Shown here: piece by piece, positions 22,312 to 32,757 of the stretch
Numbering within the stretch: the first letter of the stretch is position 1
Layout of the letters: every line of letters starts with the position of its first letter
NCBI RefSeq assembly: GCF_028128765.1
Contig: NZ_LBJG01000024.1
Span: 62,001-126,000 of the forward strand
DNA: 64,000 nt
From: Bradyrhizobium sp. CCBAU 51627
GTDB lineage: Bacteria > Pseudomonadota > Alphaproteobacteria > Rhizobiales > Xanthobacteraceae
Direction of reading: 5' to 3'
Made by a program: the position numbers and the translations under genes
The notes under the pieces: model-generated
What the model was told of the DNA's origin: nothing
The model's input: the letters and a program-made list of their open reading frames with translations, nothing else
The model's database searches: none

Positions 22312-24426
22312 ATGGATACGATGAAACTGCAAAAGCGTGCGCCGATGTCGGCGATGCTCGATCCGAGAATCGTGCTGCCCGCGATCCGCGCCTCCTTCGC
22401 CAAGCTCGATCCGCGGCTGATGGTGAAGAACCCGGTCATGTTCATGGTCGAGGTCGTGGCTGCGCTCACCACGGCGATCTTCCTGCGTGATCTCGTCACG
22501 GGCGGCGCCAATCTCGGCTTCACCTTCCAGATCATCGTCTGGCTCTGGTTCACAGTGCTGTTCGCCAATTTCGCCGAGGCGGTCGCCGAGGGGCGCGGCA
22601 AGGCCCAGGCTGAGTCCCTGCGCAAGACTCGCACCGAGAGCCAGGCCAAGCTCCTGACCGGCGCCGGTCAGGACTTTAAACTGGTGCCGGGCACGAGCCT
22701 GAAGGTCGGCGACATCGTGCTGGTCGAGGCCGGCGACATCATCCCATCCGACGGCGAGGTGATCGAGGGCGTCGCCTCCGTCAACGAAGCTGCGATTACC
22801 GGCGAATCCGCTCCTGTGATCCGCGAATCCGGTGGCGACCGCTCGGCGGTGACGGGCGGCACCCAGGTGCTGTCCGACTGGATCCGCGTCCGCATCACAG
22901 CCGCGCAGGGCTCGACCTTCATCGACCGAATGATCAGGCTGGTCGAGGGCGCTGAACGGGCCAAGACGCCGAACGAGATTGCGCTCAACATCCTGCTGGC
23001 CGGCCTCACCATCATCTTCGTGTTCGCGACCGTCACCATTCCGAGCTACGCGGCCTATGCCGGTGGCTCGATCTCGGTGATCGTGCTGGTCGCGCTGTTC
23101 GTGACGCTGATCCCGACCACGATCGGCGCGCTGCTCTCGGCGATCGGTATCGCCGGCATGGATCGTCTGGTGCGCTTCAACGTGCTGGCGATGTCCGGCC
23201 GCGCGGTCGAGGCCGCCGGCGACGTCGACACGCTGCTGCTCGACAAGACCGGCACCATCACCCTCGGCAACCGCCAGGCGACCGCCTTCCGCCCCGTGCG
23301 CGGCGTGACCGAGCAGGAGCTGGCGGACGCGGCCCAGCTGGCCTCGCTCGCCGACGAGACGCCGGAAGGCCGCTCGATCGTCGTGCTGGCGAAGGAGAAG
23401 TACGGCATCCGTGGCCGCGACATGGCCGAGCTTGGCGCGACCTTCATCCCGTTCAGCGCCCAGACCCGCATGAGCGGCGTCGATGCCGGCGGCTCGTCGG
23501 TGCGCAAGGGCGCGGTTGATGCCATGCTCAATTATCTCGGCGGCGGCGCGCCGACTGCGGTTGCGTCCGGCAACACGGCGCGGGCGATGCAGCCTGCCGC
23601 TCTTTCCGAACTCGGCCGTGAGATCCAGGCCATTGCCGATGACGTGTCGAAGTCCGGCGGCACGCCGCTGGCCGTCGCCAAGGATGGCAGATTGCTCGGG
23701 ATCGTCCAGCTCAAGGACATCGTCAAGGGCGGCATCCGCGAGCGCTTCGCCGAGCTGCGCCGCATGGGCATCCGCACCATCATGATCACCGGTGATAACC
23801 CGATGACGGCCGCTGCGATTGCTGCGGAGGCCGGCGTGGACGACTTCCTGGCGCAGGCAACGCCCGAGGACAAGCTCAAGCTGATCCGCGACGAGCAGGC
23901 CAAGGGCAAGCTGGTCGCCATGTGCGGCGACGGCACCAACGACGCGCCGGCGCTCGCGCAGGCCGATGTCGGCGTCGCCATGAACACCGGCACCCAGGCC
24001 GCCCGCGAGGCAGGCAACATGGTCGACCTCGATTCCAACCCGACCAAGCTGATCGAGGTGGTCGAGATCGGCAAGCAGCTGTTGATGACGCGCGGTGCGC
24101 TGACGACCTTCTCGATCGCCAACGACGTCGCCAAGTATTTCGCGATCATCCCGGCGATGTTCCTGGCGTTCTACCCCCAGCTCAACGTGCTCAACGTCAT
24201 GAACCTGTCGAGCCCGCAGAGCGCCATCCTGTCGGCGATCATCTTCAACGCGCTCATCATCATCGGCCTGATCCCGCTGGCGCTGAAGGGCGTTGCTTAT
24301 CGTGCGGTCGGTGCCGGCGCGCTGCTTCGCCGTAACCTCTTGATCTACGGCTTAGGGGGCATCGTCATTCCCTTCATCGGCATCAAGGCGATCGACCTCG
24401 TCGTCGTTGCCTTGCACCTGGCATAA
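22312..24426 (+). CDS. kdpB: Potassium-transporting ATPase ATP-binding subunit KdpB
   Basis: 704 residues from the ATG at 22312 (GGAG eight bases upstream); a TTG six codons earlier is a less likely start. It is a P-type ATPase with the TGES actuator loop ([13 protein letters not shown]), the phosphorylation motif DKTGTITLG (Asp at residue 311) and the hinge [19 protein letters not shown]. It powers high-affinity K+ import with KdpA and KdpC. Downstream, a palindromic repeat separates it from kdpC. Confidence 0.97.
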   Translation: MDTMKLQKRAPMSAMLDPRIVLPAIRASFAKLDPRLMVKNPVMFMVEVVAALTTAIFLRDLVTGGANLGFTFQIIVWLWFTVLFANFAEAVAEGRGKAQAESLRKTRTESQAKLLTGAGQDFKLVPGTSLKVGDIVLVEAGDIIPSDGEVIEGVASVNEAAITGESAPVIRESGGDRSAVTGGTQVLSDWIRVRITAAQGSTFIDRMIRLVEGAERAKTPNEIALNILLAGLTIIFVFATVTIPSYAAYAGGSISVIVLVALFVTLIPTTIGALLSAIGIAGMDRLVRFNVLAMSGRAVEAAGDVDTLLLDKTGTITLGNRQATAFRPVRGVTEQELADAAQLASLADETPEGRSIVVLAKEKYGIRGRDMAELGATFIPFSAQTRMSGVDAGGSSVRKGAVDAMLNYLGGGAPTAVASGNTARAMQPAALSELGREIQAIADDVSKSGGTPLAVAKDGRLLGIVQLKDIVKGGIRERFAELRRMGIRTIMITGDNPMTAAAIAAEAGVDDFLAQATPEDKLKLIRDEQAKGKLVAMCGDGTNDAPALAQADVGVAMNTGTQAAREAGNMVDLDSNPTKLIEVVEIGKQLLMTRGALTTFSIANDVAKYFAIIPAMFLAFYPQLNVLNVMNLSSPQSAILSAIIFNALIIIGLIPLALKGVAYRAVGAGALLRRNLLIYGLGGIVIPFIGIKAIDLVVVALHLA

Positions 24427-24430
24427 CCCA

Positions 24431-24518
24431 TGTCGTTGCGAGCGAAGCGAAGCAATCCAGAAATGTTTCGACGATTGGCAGCCTGGATTGCTTCGTCGCT
24501 TCGCTCCTCGCAATGACG
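24431..24518. repeat. Dispersed palindromic repeat, family A, copy 2, inside the kdp operon
   Basis: The same long palindrome as at 711-796 (shared arms starting GCGAGCGAAGCGAAGCAATC and CTGGATTGCTTCGTCGC) fills nearly all of the 111-bp gap between kdpB and kdpC. The transcript would carry a strong hairpin here, which might lower or tune kdpC expression relative to kdpB. Confidence 0.85.
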
Positions 24519-24537
24519 GAAGAAATTGGAGAACCAC

Positions 24538-25143
24538 ATGCTCAGAGAAATCCGCCCCGCCATCGTCCTGCTGCTGGCGCTCACCACCATCACGGGCCTG
24601 GCCTATCCGCTCGCCATGACCGGCATCGCCGGCGCGATCTTCCCCGCCAAGGCACAAGGCAGCCTGATCGAGAAGGACGGCAAGGTGATCGGCTCCACCC
24701 TGATCGGACAGGAGTTTAGGGCCGACAGATATTTCCACGGCCGCCCCTCGGCGACGCTGGCGCCGGACCCCAATGATTCGACCAAGACGGTCCCCGCGCC
24801 TTACAACGCCGCCAATTCGGGCGGCTCCAATCTCGGCCCGACCAGCAAGGCGCTGGCCGATCGGCTGAAGGAGGACGTGGACAAGCTGAAGGCCGAGAAC
24901 CCGAACGCCGCCGTGCCCGTCGATCTGGTCACGACTTCGGCAAGCGGTCTCGACCCCGACATCTCTCCGGAGGCGGCGCAATTCCAGGTGCCGCGCGTGG
25001 CCAAGGTCCGGAATATGTCCGAGGATGCGCTGAAGCAGCTCGTCGCCGCCAACACGGAAGGCCGTCTGCTCGGCCTGCTCGGCGAACCCAGGGTTAACGT
25101 TCTTGCGCTGAACCTCGCGCTGGATCGAGCATCCGCGAAGTAG
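24538..25143 (+). CDS. kdpC: Potassium-transporting ATPase KdpC subunit
   Basis: 201 residues from the ATG at 24538, behind GGAGAA. One N-terminal membrane helix ([20 protein letters not shown]) is followed by a periplasmic domain with the conserved stretches [17 protein letters not shown] and [16 protein letters not shown]. KdpC stabilises the complex and raises ATP affinity. KdpD follows 40 bases later. Confidence 0.95.
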   Translation: MLREIRPAIVLLLALTTITGLAYPLAMTGIAGAIFPAKAQGSLIEKDGKVIGSTLIGQEFRADRYFHGRPSATLAPDPNDSTKTVPAPYNAANSGGSNLGPTSKALADRLKEDVDKLKAENPNAAVPVDLVTTSASGLDPDISPEAAQFQVPRVAKVRNMSEDALKQLVAANTEGRLLGLLGEPRVNVLALNLALDRASAK

Positions 25144-25183
25144 CGCTCTAGGCTGAGAATGCCGGGATGATTATACTGAACTA

Positions 25184-27907
25184 ATGGTTCAGCAGCGCCG
25201 CGATCCCGAACAACGTCCGTCGCCGGAGGCGCTGCTGCAGGCTGCGCGCCGGGAGGAGAGCGCGAGCGGCAAGCTGAAGATTTTCGTCGGCGCCGCCCCC
25301 GGCGTCGGCAAGACCTACGAGATGCTGCAAAGCGCCCATGCCAGGCGCAAGGCCGGCGTCGACGTCGTGGTCGGCTTCGTCGAGACCCATGGTCGCGCCG
25401 AGACCGAGGCGCTGGTGAGAGGGCTCGAGGTCGTCCCGCGCAAGCGGCTCGATTACCGCGGCCAGATCGTCGAGGAAATGGACCTCGATGCCGTCATCGC
25501 CCGACGGCCGCAGATTGCACTTGTCGACGAACTCGCTCACACCAACGCTGCCGGCAGCCGCCACCCCAAACGCTATCTCGATGTCGAGGAGCTGCTGTCC
25601 CACGGCATCGACGTCTACACCGCCGTCAACATCCAGCACATCGAGAGCTTGAACGACGTCGTCGCCCAGATCACCCATGTCCGGGTGCGCGAGACCGTGC
25701 CGGATTCGATCTTCGACCGCGCCGATGCGATCGAGCTGATCGATCTCACGCCCGACGATCTGATCCAGCGCCTGCGCGAGGGCAAGGTCTACGTCCCCAA
25801 ACAGGCCGAGCGGGCGCTGGAGCATTATTTCTCGCCCGGCAATCTGACCGCGCTGCGCGAGCTTGCGCTGCGGCGCACGGCGGAACGGGTCGACGAGCAG
25901 CTGCTCACCCATATGCAGGCCAACGCCATCGCCGGTCCCTGGGCCGCGGGCGAGCGCATCCTCGTCTGTGTCAGCGAGGATCCGCGCGCGGCGGGGCTGG
26001 TGCGATACACGAAGCGGCTGGCCGACCGGCTGCATGCGCCGTTCACCGCGCTCTCGATCGAGACGCGGCGCTCTCTCCAGCTCTCGGACAAGGAGCGCGA
26101 CCGGCTCGCCGATACGCTGCGGCTCGCCGAATCGCTCGGCGGGGAGGCGCTGACCATTCCGGCGGTCGGCCGCCGCATCGCCGACGACGTCATCAATTTT
26201 GCGCAAGGTAACAACGTCACCCAGATCGTGATCGGCAAGTCGACCCGCTCGCGCTGGTTCGAGATGACGCGCGGCTCGGTCGTGCACGACCTGGTGCGCC
26301 GCGCCGGCAACATCACGGTCCATGTCATCGCCGGCAACGAGCTGCCTGACGAGGCCGCGGCCAGGAGCGCGGTGCAAACCGCAGTGCGGTCCGAGCCGTT
26401 CGATCCGCTGCCTTACTTGAAGGCGCTCGGGATTGTGCTGATCGGTCTCGGCGCCGCAGAGCTGATCCAGCCCCATTTTGGCATCGAGAATGTCGATCTC
26501 GTGCTGCTGACTTCGGTGGTGGCGGTTGCCGTCCGGTACGGCCTGTGGCCGTCCCTGCTGGCGACGGTGGCGGCGTCGCTCTGCTACAATTTCTTCTTCA
26601 TCCCGCCGATCTACACCTTCACGATCACCGATCCGACCAACGTCGCCGCCTTCATCCTGTTCACGGTGGTGGCGATGCTCGTCTCCAATGTCGCAGCGCG
26701 CGTGCGCACCCAGGCCGACACCGCGACCGGCCGGATCAGGATGACCGAGCAACTCCATGCGTTCAGCCGCAAGCTCGCCGGCACCGCGACGCTGGACGAC
26801 GTGCTGTGGGCGACGGCCTATCAGATCGCGTTGATGCTGAAGGTCCGCGTGGTGCTGTTGCTGCCGGAGGACGGGCTTTTGACGGTGAAGTCCGGCTATC
26901 CGCCGGAGGACCAGCTCGACCAGGCCGACCTTGCCGCCGCGAACTGGGCCTGGAGCAATGATCGCTCCGCCGGCCGCGGTGCGGATACGCTGCCGGGCGC
27001 AAAGCGGCTGTTCCTGCCGATGCGCACCGGGCGCGGGCCGATCGGGGTGATCGGCATCGACAACGATCGCACCGGCCCGCTGCTGACGCCGGACCAGCGC
27101 CGGCTGCTGGACGCGCTGGTCGACCAGGGCGCGCTCGCGATCGAGCGCGTGCTGCTGGTCGAGGACATGGACCGCGTCAAGCGCACCGTCGAATCCGAGC
27201 GGCTGCGTTCCGCGCTGTTGACCTCGATCTCGCACGACCTGAAGACGCCGCTCGCCTCGGTGCTGGGCGCGGCCTCGACCCTGCGCGATCTCGCCAGCGC
27301 GCTGTCCGACACCGAGAAGCGGGACCTGCTCGCCACCGTGATCGACGAGTCCGAGCGGCTCAATCGCTTCATCGCCAATCTGCTCGACATGACCAAGCTC
27401 GAGTCCGGGGCGATCGTGCCCAACACCGCTCTGCACGATCTCGGCGAGATCGTCGGCAGCGCGCTGCGGCGGGCCTCCAAGATCCTGACCGCACACAGGG
27501 TGGAACTGCTCCTGGCCGCCGATCTGCCGATGCTCGAGCTCGATGCCGTGCTGTTCGAGCAAGCGCTCTTCAACCTGCTCGACAATGCCGCGAAATATTC
27601 GGCGCCCGACACGACGATCGCCATCAGGAGCCGGCGCGAACGTGACCAGGTGCTCCTGGAGGTCGCCGACGAAGGCGATGGCATTCCGCCGGACGAGCTC
27701 GAGAGCGTGTTCGACAAGTTCTATCGTGTGCAGAAGGGCGATCACGTCCGTCCCGGCACAGGACTTGGGCTCGCCATTTCCCGCGGCTTCGTCGAGGCGA
27801 TGGGCGGAACGATCTCAGCTGCCAATCGGAGTGACCGAAGCGGCGCGATCCTCACCATCCGCCTGCCTGTTCCGGCGCAGACCCACGCATTGGATACCGC
27901 CGCATGA
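25184..27907 (+). CDS. kdpD: Osmosensitive K+ channel histidine kinase KdpD
   Basis: A 907-residue sensor kinase of full length. Its domains in order are: the KdpD nucleotide-binding domain (GAAPGVGKT Walker A, about residues 36-44, and LVDELAHTNAAGSRH), a universal-stress-protein-like domain, four membrane helices (about residues 405-510), a GAF-like domain, and the kinase core with ISHDLKTPL (phosphorylated His684), the N box and G box GTGLGLAIS. It senses low K+ or high ionic strength. It overlaps kdpE by four bases, so the pair is co-translated. Confidence 0.96.
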   Translation: MVQQRRDPEQRPSPEALLQAARREESASGKLKIFVGAAPGVGKTYEMLQSAHARRKAGVDVVVGFVETHGRAETEALVRGLEVVPRKRLDYRGQIVEEMDLDAVIARRPQIALVDELAHTNAAGSRHPKRYLDVEELLSHGIDVYTAVNIQHIESLNDVVAQITHVRVRETVPDSIFDRADAIELIDLTPDDLIQRLREGKVYVPKQAERALEHYFSPGNLTALRELALRRTAERVDEQLLTHMQANAIAGPWAAGERILVCVSEDPRAAGLVRYTKRLADRLHAPFTALSIETRRSLQLSDKERDRLADTLRLAESLGGEALTIPAVGRRIADDVINFAQGNNVTQIVIGKSTRSRWFEMTRGSVVHDLVRRAGNITVHVIAGNELPDEAAARSAVQTAVRSEPFDPLPYLKALGIVLIGLGAAELIQPHFGIENVDLVLLTSVVAVAVRYGLWPSLLATVAASLCYNFFFIPPIYTFTITDPTNVAAFILFTVVAMLVSNVAARVRTQADTATGRIRMTEQLHAFSRKLAGTATLDDVLWATAYQIALMLKVRVVLLLPEDGLLTVKSGYPPEDQLDQADLAAANWAWSNDRSAGRGADTLPGAKRLFLPMRTGRGPIGVIGIDNDRTGPLLTPDQRRLLDALVDQGALAIERVLLVEDMDRVKRTVESERLRSALLTSISHDLKTPLASVLGAASTLRDLASALSDTEKRDLLATVIDESERLNRFIANLLDMTKLESGAIVPNTALHDLGEIVGSALRRASKILTAHRVELLLAADLPMLELDAVLFEQALFNLLDNAAKYSAPDTTIAIRSRRERDQVLLEVADEGDGIPPDELESVFDKFYRVQKGDHVRPGTGLGLAISRGFVEAMGGTISAANRSDRSGAILTIRLPVPAQTHALDTAA

Positions 27908-28593
27908 GCGCCGCCCCGATCAAGGTCCTGGTCATCGACGACGAGCCGCCGATCCGCAAATTGCTACGGATGGGGCTGTCGACGCAGGGCTACGAGATCC
28001 TGGAAGCGTCGAACGGCAGAGGCGCGCTGGAGAAGCTCACGGAGCAGCCGGCGCTGATTATCCTCGATCTCGGCCTGCCCGACATCCAGGGGCACGAGCT
28101 GCTGCGCACCATCCGCGCCCGCAATGAGAGCGTACCGATCGTGGTGCTGTCGAGCCGTGGTGACGAGGCCGGCAAGGTGCAGGCGCTCGATCTCGGCGCC
28201 GATGATTATCTGACCAAGCCATTCGGCATGGACGAGCTGCTGGCGCGCTTGCGCGCCGCGCTGCGCCATCAGCTCCAGGTGCAAGGCGAGCGCCCGGTAT
28301 TCCGCAGCGGCGATCTCTCGGTCGATCTCGTGCGCCGCATCGTCAAGCTCGGCGAGCGCGAGATCAGGCTGTCGCCGAAGGAGTACGACCTGCTGCGCGT
28401 GCTGGTGCAGCACGCCGGCAAGGTGCTGACCCACAGATTCCTGCTCAAGGAGCTCTGGGACGAGCTGACCGACGCGCAATACTTACGCGTCTATGTTCGC
28501 CAACTGCGCCAGAAGATCGAAACCGATCCGGAGCGGCCGCAATATGTGTTGACCGAGACAGGGATCGGGTATCGGCTCAAGGCGGGGGATTGA
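27904..28593 (+). CDS. kdpE: KDP operon response regulator KdpE
   Basis: A 229-residue OmpR/PhoB-type regulator. The receiver domain has the phospho-acceptor Asp55 in LIILDLGLPD and the DYLTKPFGMDELLAR segment; the C-terminal winged helix ends in the usual ETGIGYRL. On phosphorylation by KdpD it activates kdp transcription. It closes the kdp operon and is followed by a family B palindromic repeat. Confidence 0.96.
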   Translation: MSAAPIKVLVIDDEPPIRKLLRMGLSTQGYEILEASNGRGALEKLTEQPALIILDLGLPDIQGHELLRTIRARNESVPIVVLSSRGDEAGKVQALDLGADDYLTKPFGMDELLARLRAALRHQLQVQGERPVFRSGDLSVDLVRRIVKLGEREIRLSPKEYDLLRVLVQHAGKVLTHRFLLKELWDELTDAQYLRVYVRQLRQKIETDPERPQYVLTETGIGYRLKAGD

Positions 28594-28604
28594 TTCCAGA
28601 CCTG

Positions 28605-28690
28605 TAGGGGGGCAAAGGTGCAAAGCGCCGTGCCCACCAACTCTCTCGATCGGAAACGATACGTGGCACGCCTCGCTGTGCCCACCCCAC
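28605..28690 (-). repeat. Dispersed palindromic repeat, family B, copy 1
   Basis: Read on the minus strand, the element begins GGGGTGGGCACAGCGAGGCG and ends GGTGGGCACGGCGC then a CCTTTGCCCCCC arm. It has the same order of words as the copy at 32428-32516, which lies in the opposite orientation. It occupies the gap between the converging kdpE and ku genes and may fold to block read-through. Confidence 0.65.
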
Positions 28691-28718
28691 GATGTCGAGG
28701 ACTAGGCGGGCAGCCTCC

Positions 28719-29603
28719 TCAGCCCGCCTTCCGGTGCCGTGCCGTCGAGCGGTGGGTCTTCCTCGCAGCTTGCCGCCGTCCCGTCGCCCTTCTTGCGTGG
28801 GACTTCGCCGCGGTCTTCTTTCCGCCGCGGCCCTTCAGGCTCTGCTTCAGCGCATCCATCAGGCTGACGACGTTGCTCGGCCGCTCCTCCGGTTCGGGAA
28901 GCTCGATGGTCCTGCCGCTTGCCTTGCGTTTCACCAGGGCCTTCAGCGCGGTCTCGTACTCGTCCTTGAACTTGCTCGGATCGAAATGCGCCGCCTTGGT
29001 GTGCAGGATATGGCCGGCGAGATCGACCATGTCCCTGGTGATCTTCGGGCTCTTGATGTCGTCGAAGAACTGGTCCTCGTCGCGCAGCTCGTAAGGAAAG
29101 CGCAAAGTGGTGCCGAGCAGGCCCTTGCCGAGCGGCTCGATCGCGATGATGTGCTCGCGATTGGTGAGCACGATTTTTGCGAGCGCCACGCGGTCCTGAT
29201 CCTTCATGGCGTCGCGGATCACCGCGAAGGCGTCGACGGCGGCCTTGCCGTCGGGTGCGATGTAGTAGGGGTGGTTGAGATAGCGCTGGTCGATCTCTTC
29301 GCTCGGCACGAAGCTCTCGATGTCGATGGTATGATTGCTCTCGATCTGCACCGCCTCGAGCTCCTCCGGCTCGATCGCGACATATTTGCCCTTGCGCAGC
29401 TCGTAGCCGCGACCCTTCTGTTCGCTCTCGACCACCTCGCCGGTTTCCGAATCGATCATCTGCTGCTTGAGCCGGTTCCCCGTCTCGCGGTTGATCAGGT
29501 GAAACCGCGTCTTCTCGGCGGCGGTGGTCGCCGGATAGAGCACGACCGGGCAACTGACCAGCGACAGTTTCAACGTTCCTTTCCAATAGGCGTGCGGGGC
29601 CAT
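28719..29603 (-). CDS. ku: Non-homologous end-joining DNA-binding protein Ku
   Basis: 294 residues from the ATG at 29603, which has GGAG seven bases upstream; an in-frame start 13 codons earlier lacks a comparable site. The Ku core starts [20 protein letters not shown] and contains [36 protein letters not shown] and [16 protein letters not shown]. The C-terminal tail is rich in Lys and Arg ([17 protein letters not shown]), a form known to raise DNA binding. Ku binds double-strand ends and recruits LigD, whose gene diverges from it. Confidence 0.95.
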   Translation of the reverse strand: MAPHAYWKGTLKLSLVSCPVVLYPATTAAEKTRFHLINRETGNRLKQQMIDSETGEVVESEQKGRGYELRKGKYVAIEPEELEAVQIESNHTIDIESFVPSEEIDQRYLNHPYYIAPDGKAAVDAFAVIRDAMKDQDRVALAKIVLTNREHIIAIEPLGKGLLGTTLRFPYELRDEDQFFDDIKSPKITRDMVDLAGHILHTKAAHFDPSKFKDEYETALKALVKRKASGRTIELPEPEERPSNVVSLMDALKQSLKGRGGKKTAAKSHARRATGRRQAARKTHRSTARHRKAG

Positions 29604-29632
29604 TCCATTCTCCAGCGATTTCAAGGCGTTTT

Positions 29633-29657
29633 GGAACCCCAACCGCGCGATCGGGTT
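29633..29657 (+). promoter_or_regulatory. EcfG-type promoter for ligD
   Basis: GGAAC (29633-29637) is followed by 17 bases and GTT (29655-29657), again with G in place of C before GTT. It lies about 60 bases before the ligD start and interlocks with the ku promoter on the other strand, so one polymerase would exclude the other. Confidence 0.55.
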
Positions 29658-29665
29658 TTGGTTCC
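29641..29665 (-). promoter_or_regulatory. EcfG-type promoter for ku
   Basis: On the minus strand GGAAC (29665-29661) is followed by 17 bases and GTT (29643-29641). The alphaproteobacterial general stress sigma factor recognises GGAAC-N16/17-CGTT; here the C is a G. A start near 29633 would give a leader of about 30 bases. The site overlaps the ligD-facing site. Confidence 0.55.
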
Positions 29666-29719
29666 GGGCGGGACTTTGGCCGTGATAGGCTGAATGCCGA
29701 AAGAGAAGCGGGACCGGTC

Positions 29720-32401
29720 GTGCTGCAAAAACTATCCACCTACCGCAAGAAGCGTGATTTCGAGAAGACGCCCGAACCGTCGGGCAGGACCGCCGTGGCG
29801 CCCTCGAAGCAGCGTCGCTTCGTGATCCAGAAGCATGATGCGACCCGGCTGCATTACGATCTCAGGCTCGAATTCGACGGCGTGTTCAAGTCCTGGGCCG
29901 TGACGAAAGGGCCCTCGCTCGATCCGCACGACAAGCGGCTGGCGGTCGAGGTCGAGGATCACCCGCTCGACTACGGCGATTTCGAAGGCACCATTCCGGA
30001 AGGCCAATATGGTGGCGGCACAGTGATGCTGTGGGACCGCGGCACGTGGGAAGCGGAGGATCCGGAGGCCGGTTTCAAGAAGGGCGACCTCAAATTCACC
30101 CTTCACGGCGACAAGTTGCATGGCAGCTGGGTGCTGGTGCGTATGCGCAACCGCGGCGGCGAGAAGCGCACCAATTGGCTCTTGATCAAGCACCGCGACG
30201 AATATGTTCGCGAGGGTGCGGATAACGATATTCTGGAGGAAGACAAATCCGTCGCTTCCGGCCGAGCGATGGAGCAGATCGCCGAAGGCAAGGGGCGCGC
30301 GCCCAAGCCGTTCATGCTGCCGAAGGGGGCGGGCAAAGCCAATGCCGTCTGGCAGTCCAATCGCACGGAGGAGACCAAAGGCAGGACCTTGCAGCCTGCG
30401 CCGCGCACGGCCTTGAAGGTTCGAAAGGCGGGAAAGAAGACGACGACGGCCACGAACGCCGGGAAGGTCTCGGCGATGCCGGATTTCGTCGCGCCGCAGC
30501 TCTGCACCCCGGTCGAACGGCCACCCGCCGGCGAAGGCTGGTGCCACGAGATCAAGTTCGACGGTTATCGCGTCCAACTCCGGGTCGAGGACGGCGAGGC
30601 GACGCTGAAGACGCGCAAGGGCCTCGATTGGACCGACAAGTTTGCGGGCATCGCGAAGGAGGCCGGCGCACTGCCGGACGTGATGATCGACGGCGAGATC
30701 GTTGCGCTCGACCACAACGGCGCGCCGAATTTCTCCTCGCTTCAGGCCGCGCTGTCGGACGGCAAGACCGAAAGCCTCATCTTCTTTGCCTTCGACCTGC
30801 TGTTTGCCGAGGGACAGGACTACCGCCGTCTGCCGCTCGGCGAGCGCAAGGCACGGCTCAAGGATTTGCTGGAGGCGCGCAAGCGGAAATCGGCGCAGAT
30901 CCGCTATGTCGAGCATTTCGAGAGCGGCGGCGAGGCGGTGCTGCAATCGGCCTGCAAGCTCGAGCTCGAAGGCGTGGTGTCGAAGAAGCTCGATGCACCT
31001 TATCGCTCGGGACGAACGGAGAGCTGGACCAAGTCGAAATGCCGCGCCGGCCATGAGGTCGTGATCGGCGGCTACAAAACCACCAATGGCAAATTCCGCT
31101 CCTTGATGGCCGGCGTGCATCGCGGCGACCATCTCGCCTTCGTCGGCATGGTCGGGACCGGCTTTGGCGCCGACAAGATCAAGCGGATCATGCCGTCGCT
31201 GAAAGCCATGGAAGCCAAGGAGAGCCCCTTCGGCGGCAAGAATGCGCCGAAGAAGACCCGCGAGGTGCACTGGCTGAAGCCCGAGCTCGTGGCCGAGATC
31301 GAATTCGCCGGCTTCACAGCCGAGGGCAATATCCGCCAGGCCGCGTTCAAGGGCCTGCGTCAGGACAAGCCGGCTGAGGAGGTCGAGGCCGAGACGCCCG
31401 TCGATACCGAGCTCGCCGAGCCCTCGACCAGGGGGCGGGCGAAATCCCGGGCAAATGCGAAATCCGTTCGGTCCGCGAAGCAGGCAGGCGGCACCGCGGA
31501 GGTGATGGGTGTTGTCATCTCCAAGCCGGACAAGGAGCTTTGGCCCGACGACGGTGAGGGCCATCCGGTGACCAAGCTGGATCTCGCGCGCTATTTCGAA
31601 GCCGTCGGTGAATGGATGATTGTCCACCTGAAGGGCCGGCCATGCTCGTTGATCCGCGCCCCCGACGGCATCAAGGGCGAATGCTTCTTCCAGCGGCATG
31701 CCATGCAGGGCACGTCGAACCTGCTCGAACTCGCAAGAGTCTCCGGCGACCGCAAGCCTTACCTGCAGATCGACCGGATCGAGGGGCTCGCTGCCGTTGC
31801 GCAGATCGGCGGGGTCGAGTTGCACCCCTGGAACTGCGCCCCCAATGCCTACGACACGCCGGGGCGGCTGGTGTTTGATCTCGATCCGGCGCCCGATATC
31901 GACTTCGCCGCGGTCGTGCAGGCGGCGAAGGAGATGCGGCAGCGTCTGACCGGTCTCGGCATGGAAAGCTTCTGCAAGACCACCGGCGGCAAGGGCCTCC
32001 ACGTCGTGGTGCCGCTGCTTCACGGCGCGCGCGACAAGGTGGACTGGAAGGAGGCCAAGGCATTCGCGCAAGGCGTCTGCCAGTGGATGGCGGATGACGA
32101 TCCCGAGCGCTATCTGCTCAACATGTCGAAGAAGCAGCGCAAGGGAAAGATCTTCCTCGATTATCTGCGCAACGACCGCATGTCGACGGCGGTGGCCCCA
32201 TTGTCGCCGCGTGCACGCGCCGGCGCCACGGTGTCGATGCCGCTGACCTGGGCGCAGGTGAAGAGCGATCTCGATCCGAAGCGATACACCCTGCGCACGG
32301 TGCCCGGTTTGCTACCGCGGTCGAAGGCTTGGGATGGCTATGACGATGCGGCCGCTTCGATCAAGGCGGCGATGAAGAAGCTGGCGGGAAAGATGAAGTA
32401 G
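29720..32401 (+). CDS. ligD: Multifunctional DNA ligase D (phosphoesterase-ligase-polymerase)
   Basis: An 893-residue protein beginning at a GTG (29720). The domain order is phosphoesterase, ligase, polymerase. The N-terminal phosphoesterase shows [17 protein letters not shown], with His39 and His45 among the metal ligands. The ATP-dependent ligase has its adenylated Lys279 in EIKFDGYR and continues to a typical OB fold. The archaeal-primase-like polymerase has Asp720 and Asp722 in FDLDPAPD. The protein trims, fills and seals ends held by Ku. Linkers rich in Lys, Ala and Thr separate the domains. It is the only gene in this direction between two family B repeats. Confidence 0.95.
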   Translation: MLQKLSTYRKKRDFEKTPEPSGRTAVAPSKQRRFVIQKHDATRLHYDLRLEFDGVFKSWAVTKGPSLDPHDKRLAVEVEDHPLDYGDFEGTIPEGQYGGGTVMLWDRGTWEAEDPEAGFKKGDLKFTLHGDKLHGSWVLVRMRNRGGEKRTNWLLIKHRDEYVREGADNDILEEDKSVASGRAMEQIAEGKGRAPKPFMLPKGAGKANAVWQSNRTEETKGRTLQPAPRTALKVRKAGKKTTTATNAGKVSAMPDFVAPQLCTPVERPPAGEGWCHEIKFDGYRVQLRVEDGEATLKTRKGLDWTDKFAGIAKEAGALPDVMIDGEIVALDHNGAPNFSSLQAALSDGKTESLIFFAFDLLFAEGQDYRRLPLGERKARLKDLLEARKRKSAQIRYVEHFESGGEAVLQSACKLELEGVVSKKLDAPYRSGRTESWTKSKCRAGHEVVIGGYKTTNGKFRSLMAGVHRGDHLAFVGMVGTGFGADKIKRIMPSLKAMEAKESPFGGKNAPKKTREVHWLKPELVAEIEFAGFTAEGNIRQAAFKGLRQDKPAEEVEAETPVDTELAEPSTRGRAKSRANAKSVRSAKQAGGTAEVMGVVISKPDKELWPDDGEGHPVTKLDLARYFEAVGEWMIVHLKGRPCSLIRAPDGIKGECFFQRHAMQGTSNLLELARVSGDRKPYLQIDRIEGLAAVAQIGGVELHPWNCAPNAYDTPGRLVFDLDPAPDIDFAAVVQAAKEMRQRLTGLGMESFCKTTGGKGLHVVVPLLHGARDKVDWKEAKAFAQGVCQWMADDDPERYLLNMSKKQRKGKIFLDYLRNDRMSTAVAPLSPRARAGATVSMPLTWAQVKSDLDPKRYTLRTVPGLLPRSKAWDGYDDAAASIKAAMKKLAGKMK

Positions 32402-32427
32402 GCCGGTGCTATGGGAGCAACTGCCGC

Positions 32428-32516
32428 AGGGTGGGCAAAGCGAAGCGTGCCCACGCTTTTTTGCGACCGGGAGAGATGGTGGGCACGGCGCAAGGGCGCC
32501 TTTGCCCACCTCACGA
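32428..32516 (+). repeat. Dispersed palindromic repeat, family B, copy 2
   Basis: The element begins AGGGTGGGCAAAGCGAAGCG and runs through GTGCCCAC, an AGAGATGGTGGGCACGGCGC word, to CCTTTGCCCACCTCACG. Each half can fold on itself. It lies between the converging ligD and DUF3309 genes, and together with the 28605-28690 copy it frames ku-ligD. Confidence 0.75.
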
Positions 32517-32532
32517 GATTCTCGCAGTGCCG

Positions 32533-32697
32533 CTAAATCCTTCCCATCAACAGCAGGATCAGCAGAATGATGATGACGAGCCCGAGGCCGCCGCCGCCGT
32601 AATAGCCGGTGCCATAGAACGGGCCGCCGCCGACGCCGCTGAAGCCGCCGAGCAGTGCGATGATCAAGATGATCAGAACGATCAGACCAATAGACAT
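32533..32697 (-). CDS. DUF3309 family small membrane protein
   Basis: A 54-residue protein starting at ATG 32697 with GGAGG six or seven bases upstream. It has two hydrophobic helices (IGLIVLIILIIALL and LGLVIIILLILLLM) joined by a glycine/tyrosine-rich loop containing FYGTGYYGGGG. That layout is characteristic of DUF3309 proteins, common in rhizobia and often stress-induced; no function is established. An EcfG-type promoter lies about 60 bases upstream, in agreement with a general stress role. Confidence 0.85.
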   Translation of the reverse strand: MSIGLIVLIILIIALLGGFSGVGGGPFYGTGYYGGGGLGLVIIILLILLLMGRI

Positions 32698-32757
32698 GAA
32701 TTTCCTCCAGCCCTTTTTTCAAAGGGTCGCTTGAACCTGTCCCTGTGGTGCGGAGGC

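Noticed and set aside
25181..27745. An 854-codon open frame on the minus strand opposite kdpD
   Set aside because: It is the antisense shadow of a GC-rich gene; kdpD has intact motifs over the whole length and the antisense product has no recognisable features.
29732..32071. A 779-codon open frame opposite ligD
   Set aside because: Same reason: ligD carries all catalytic residues on the plus strand and the reverse frame shows no domain or ribosome-binding site.
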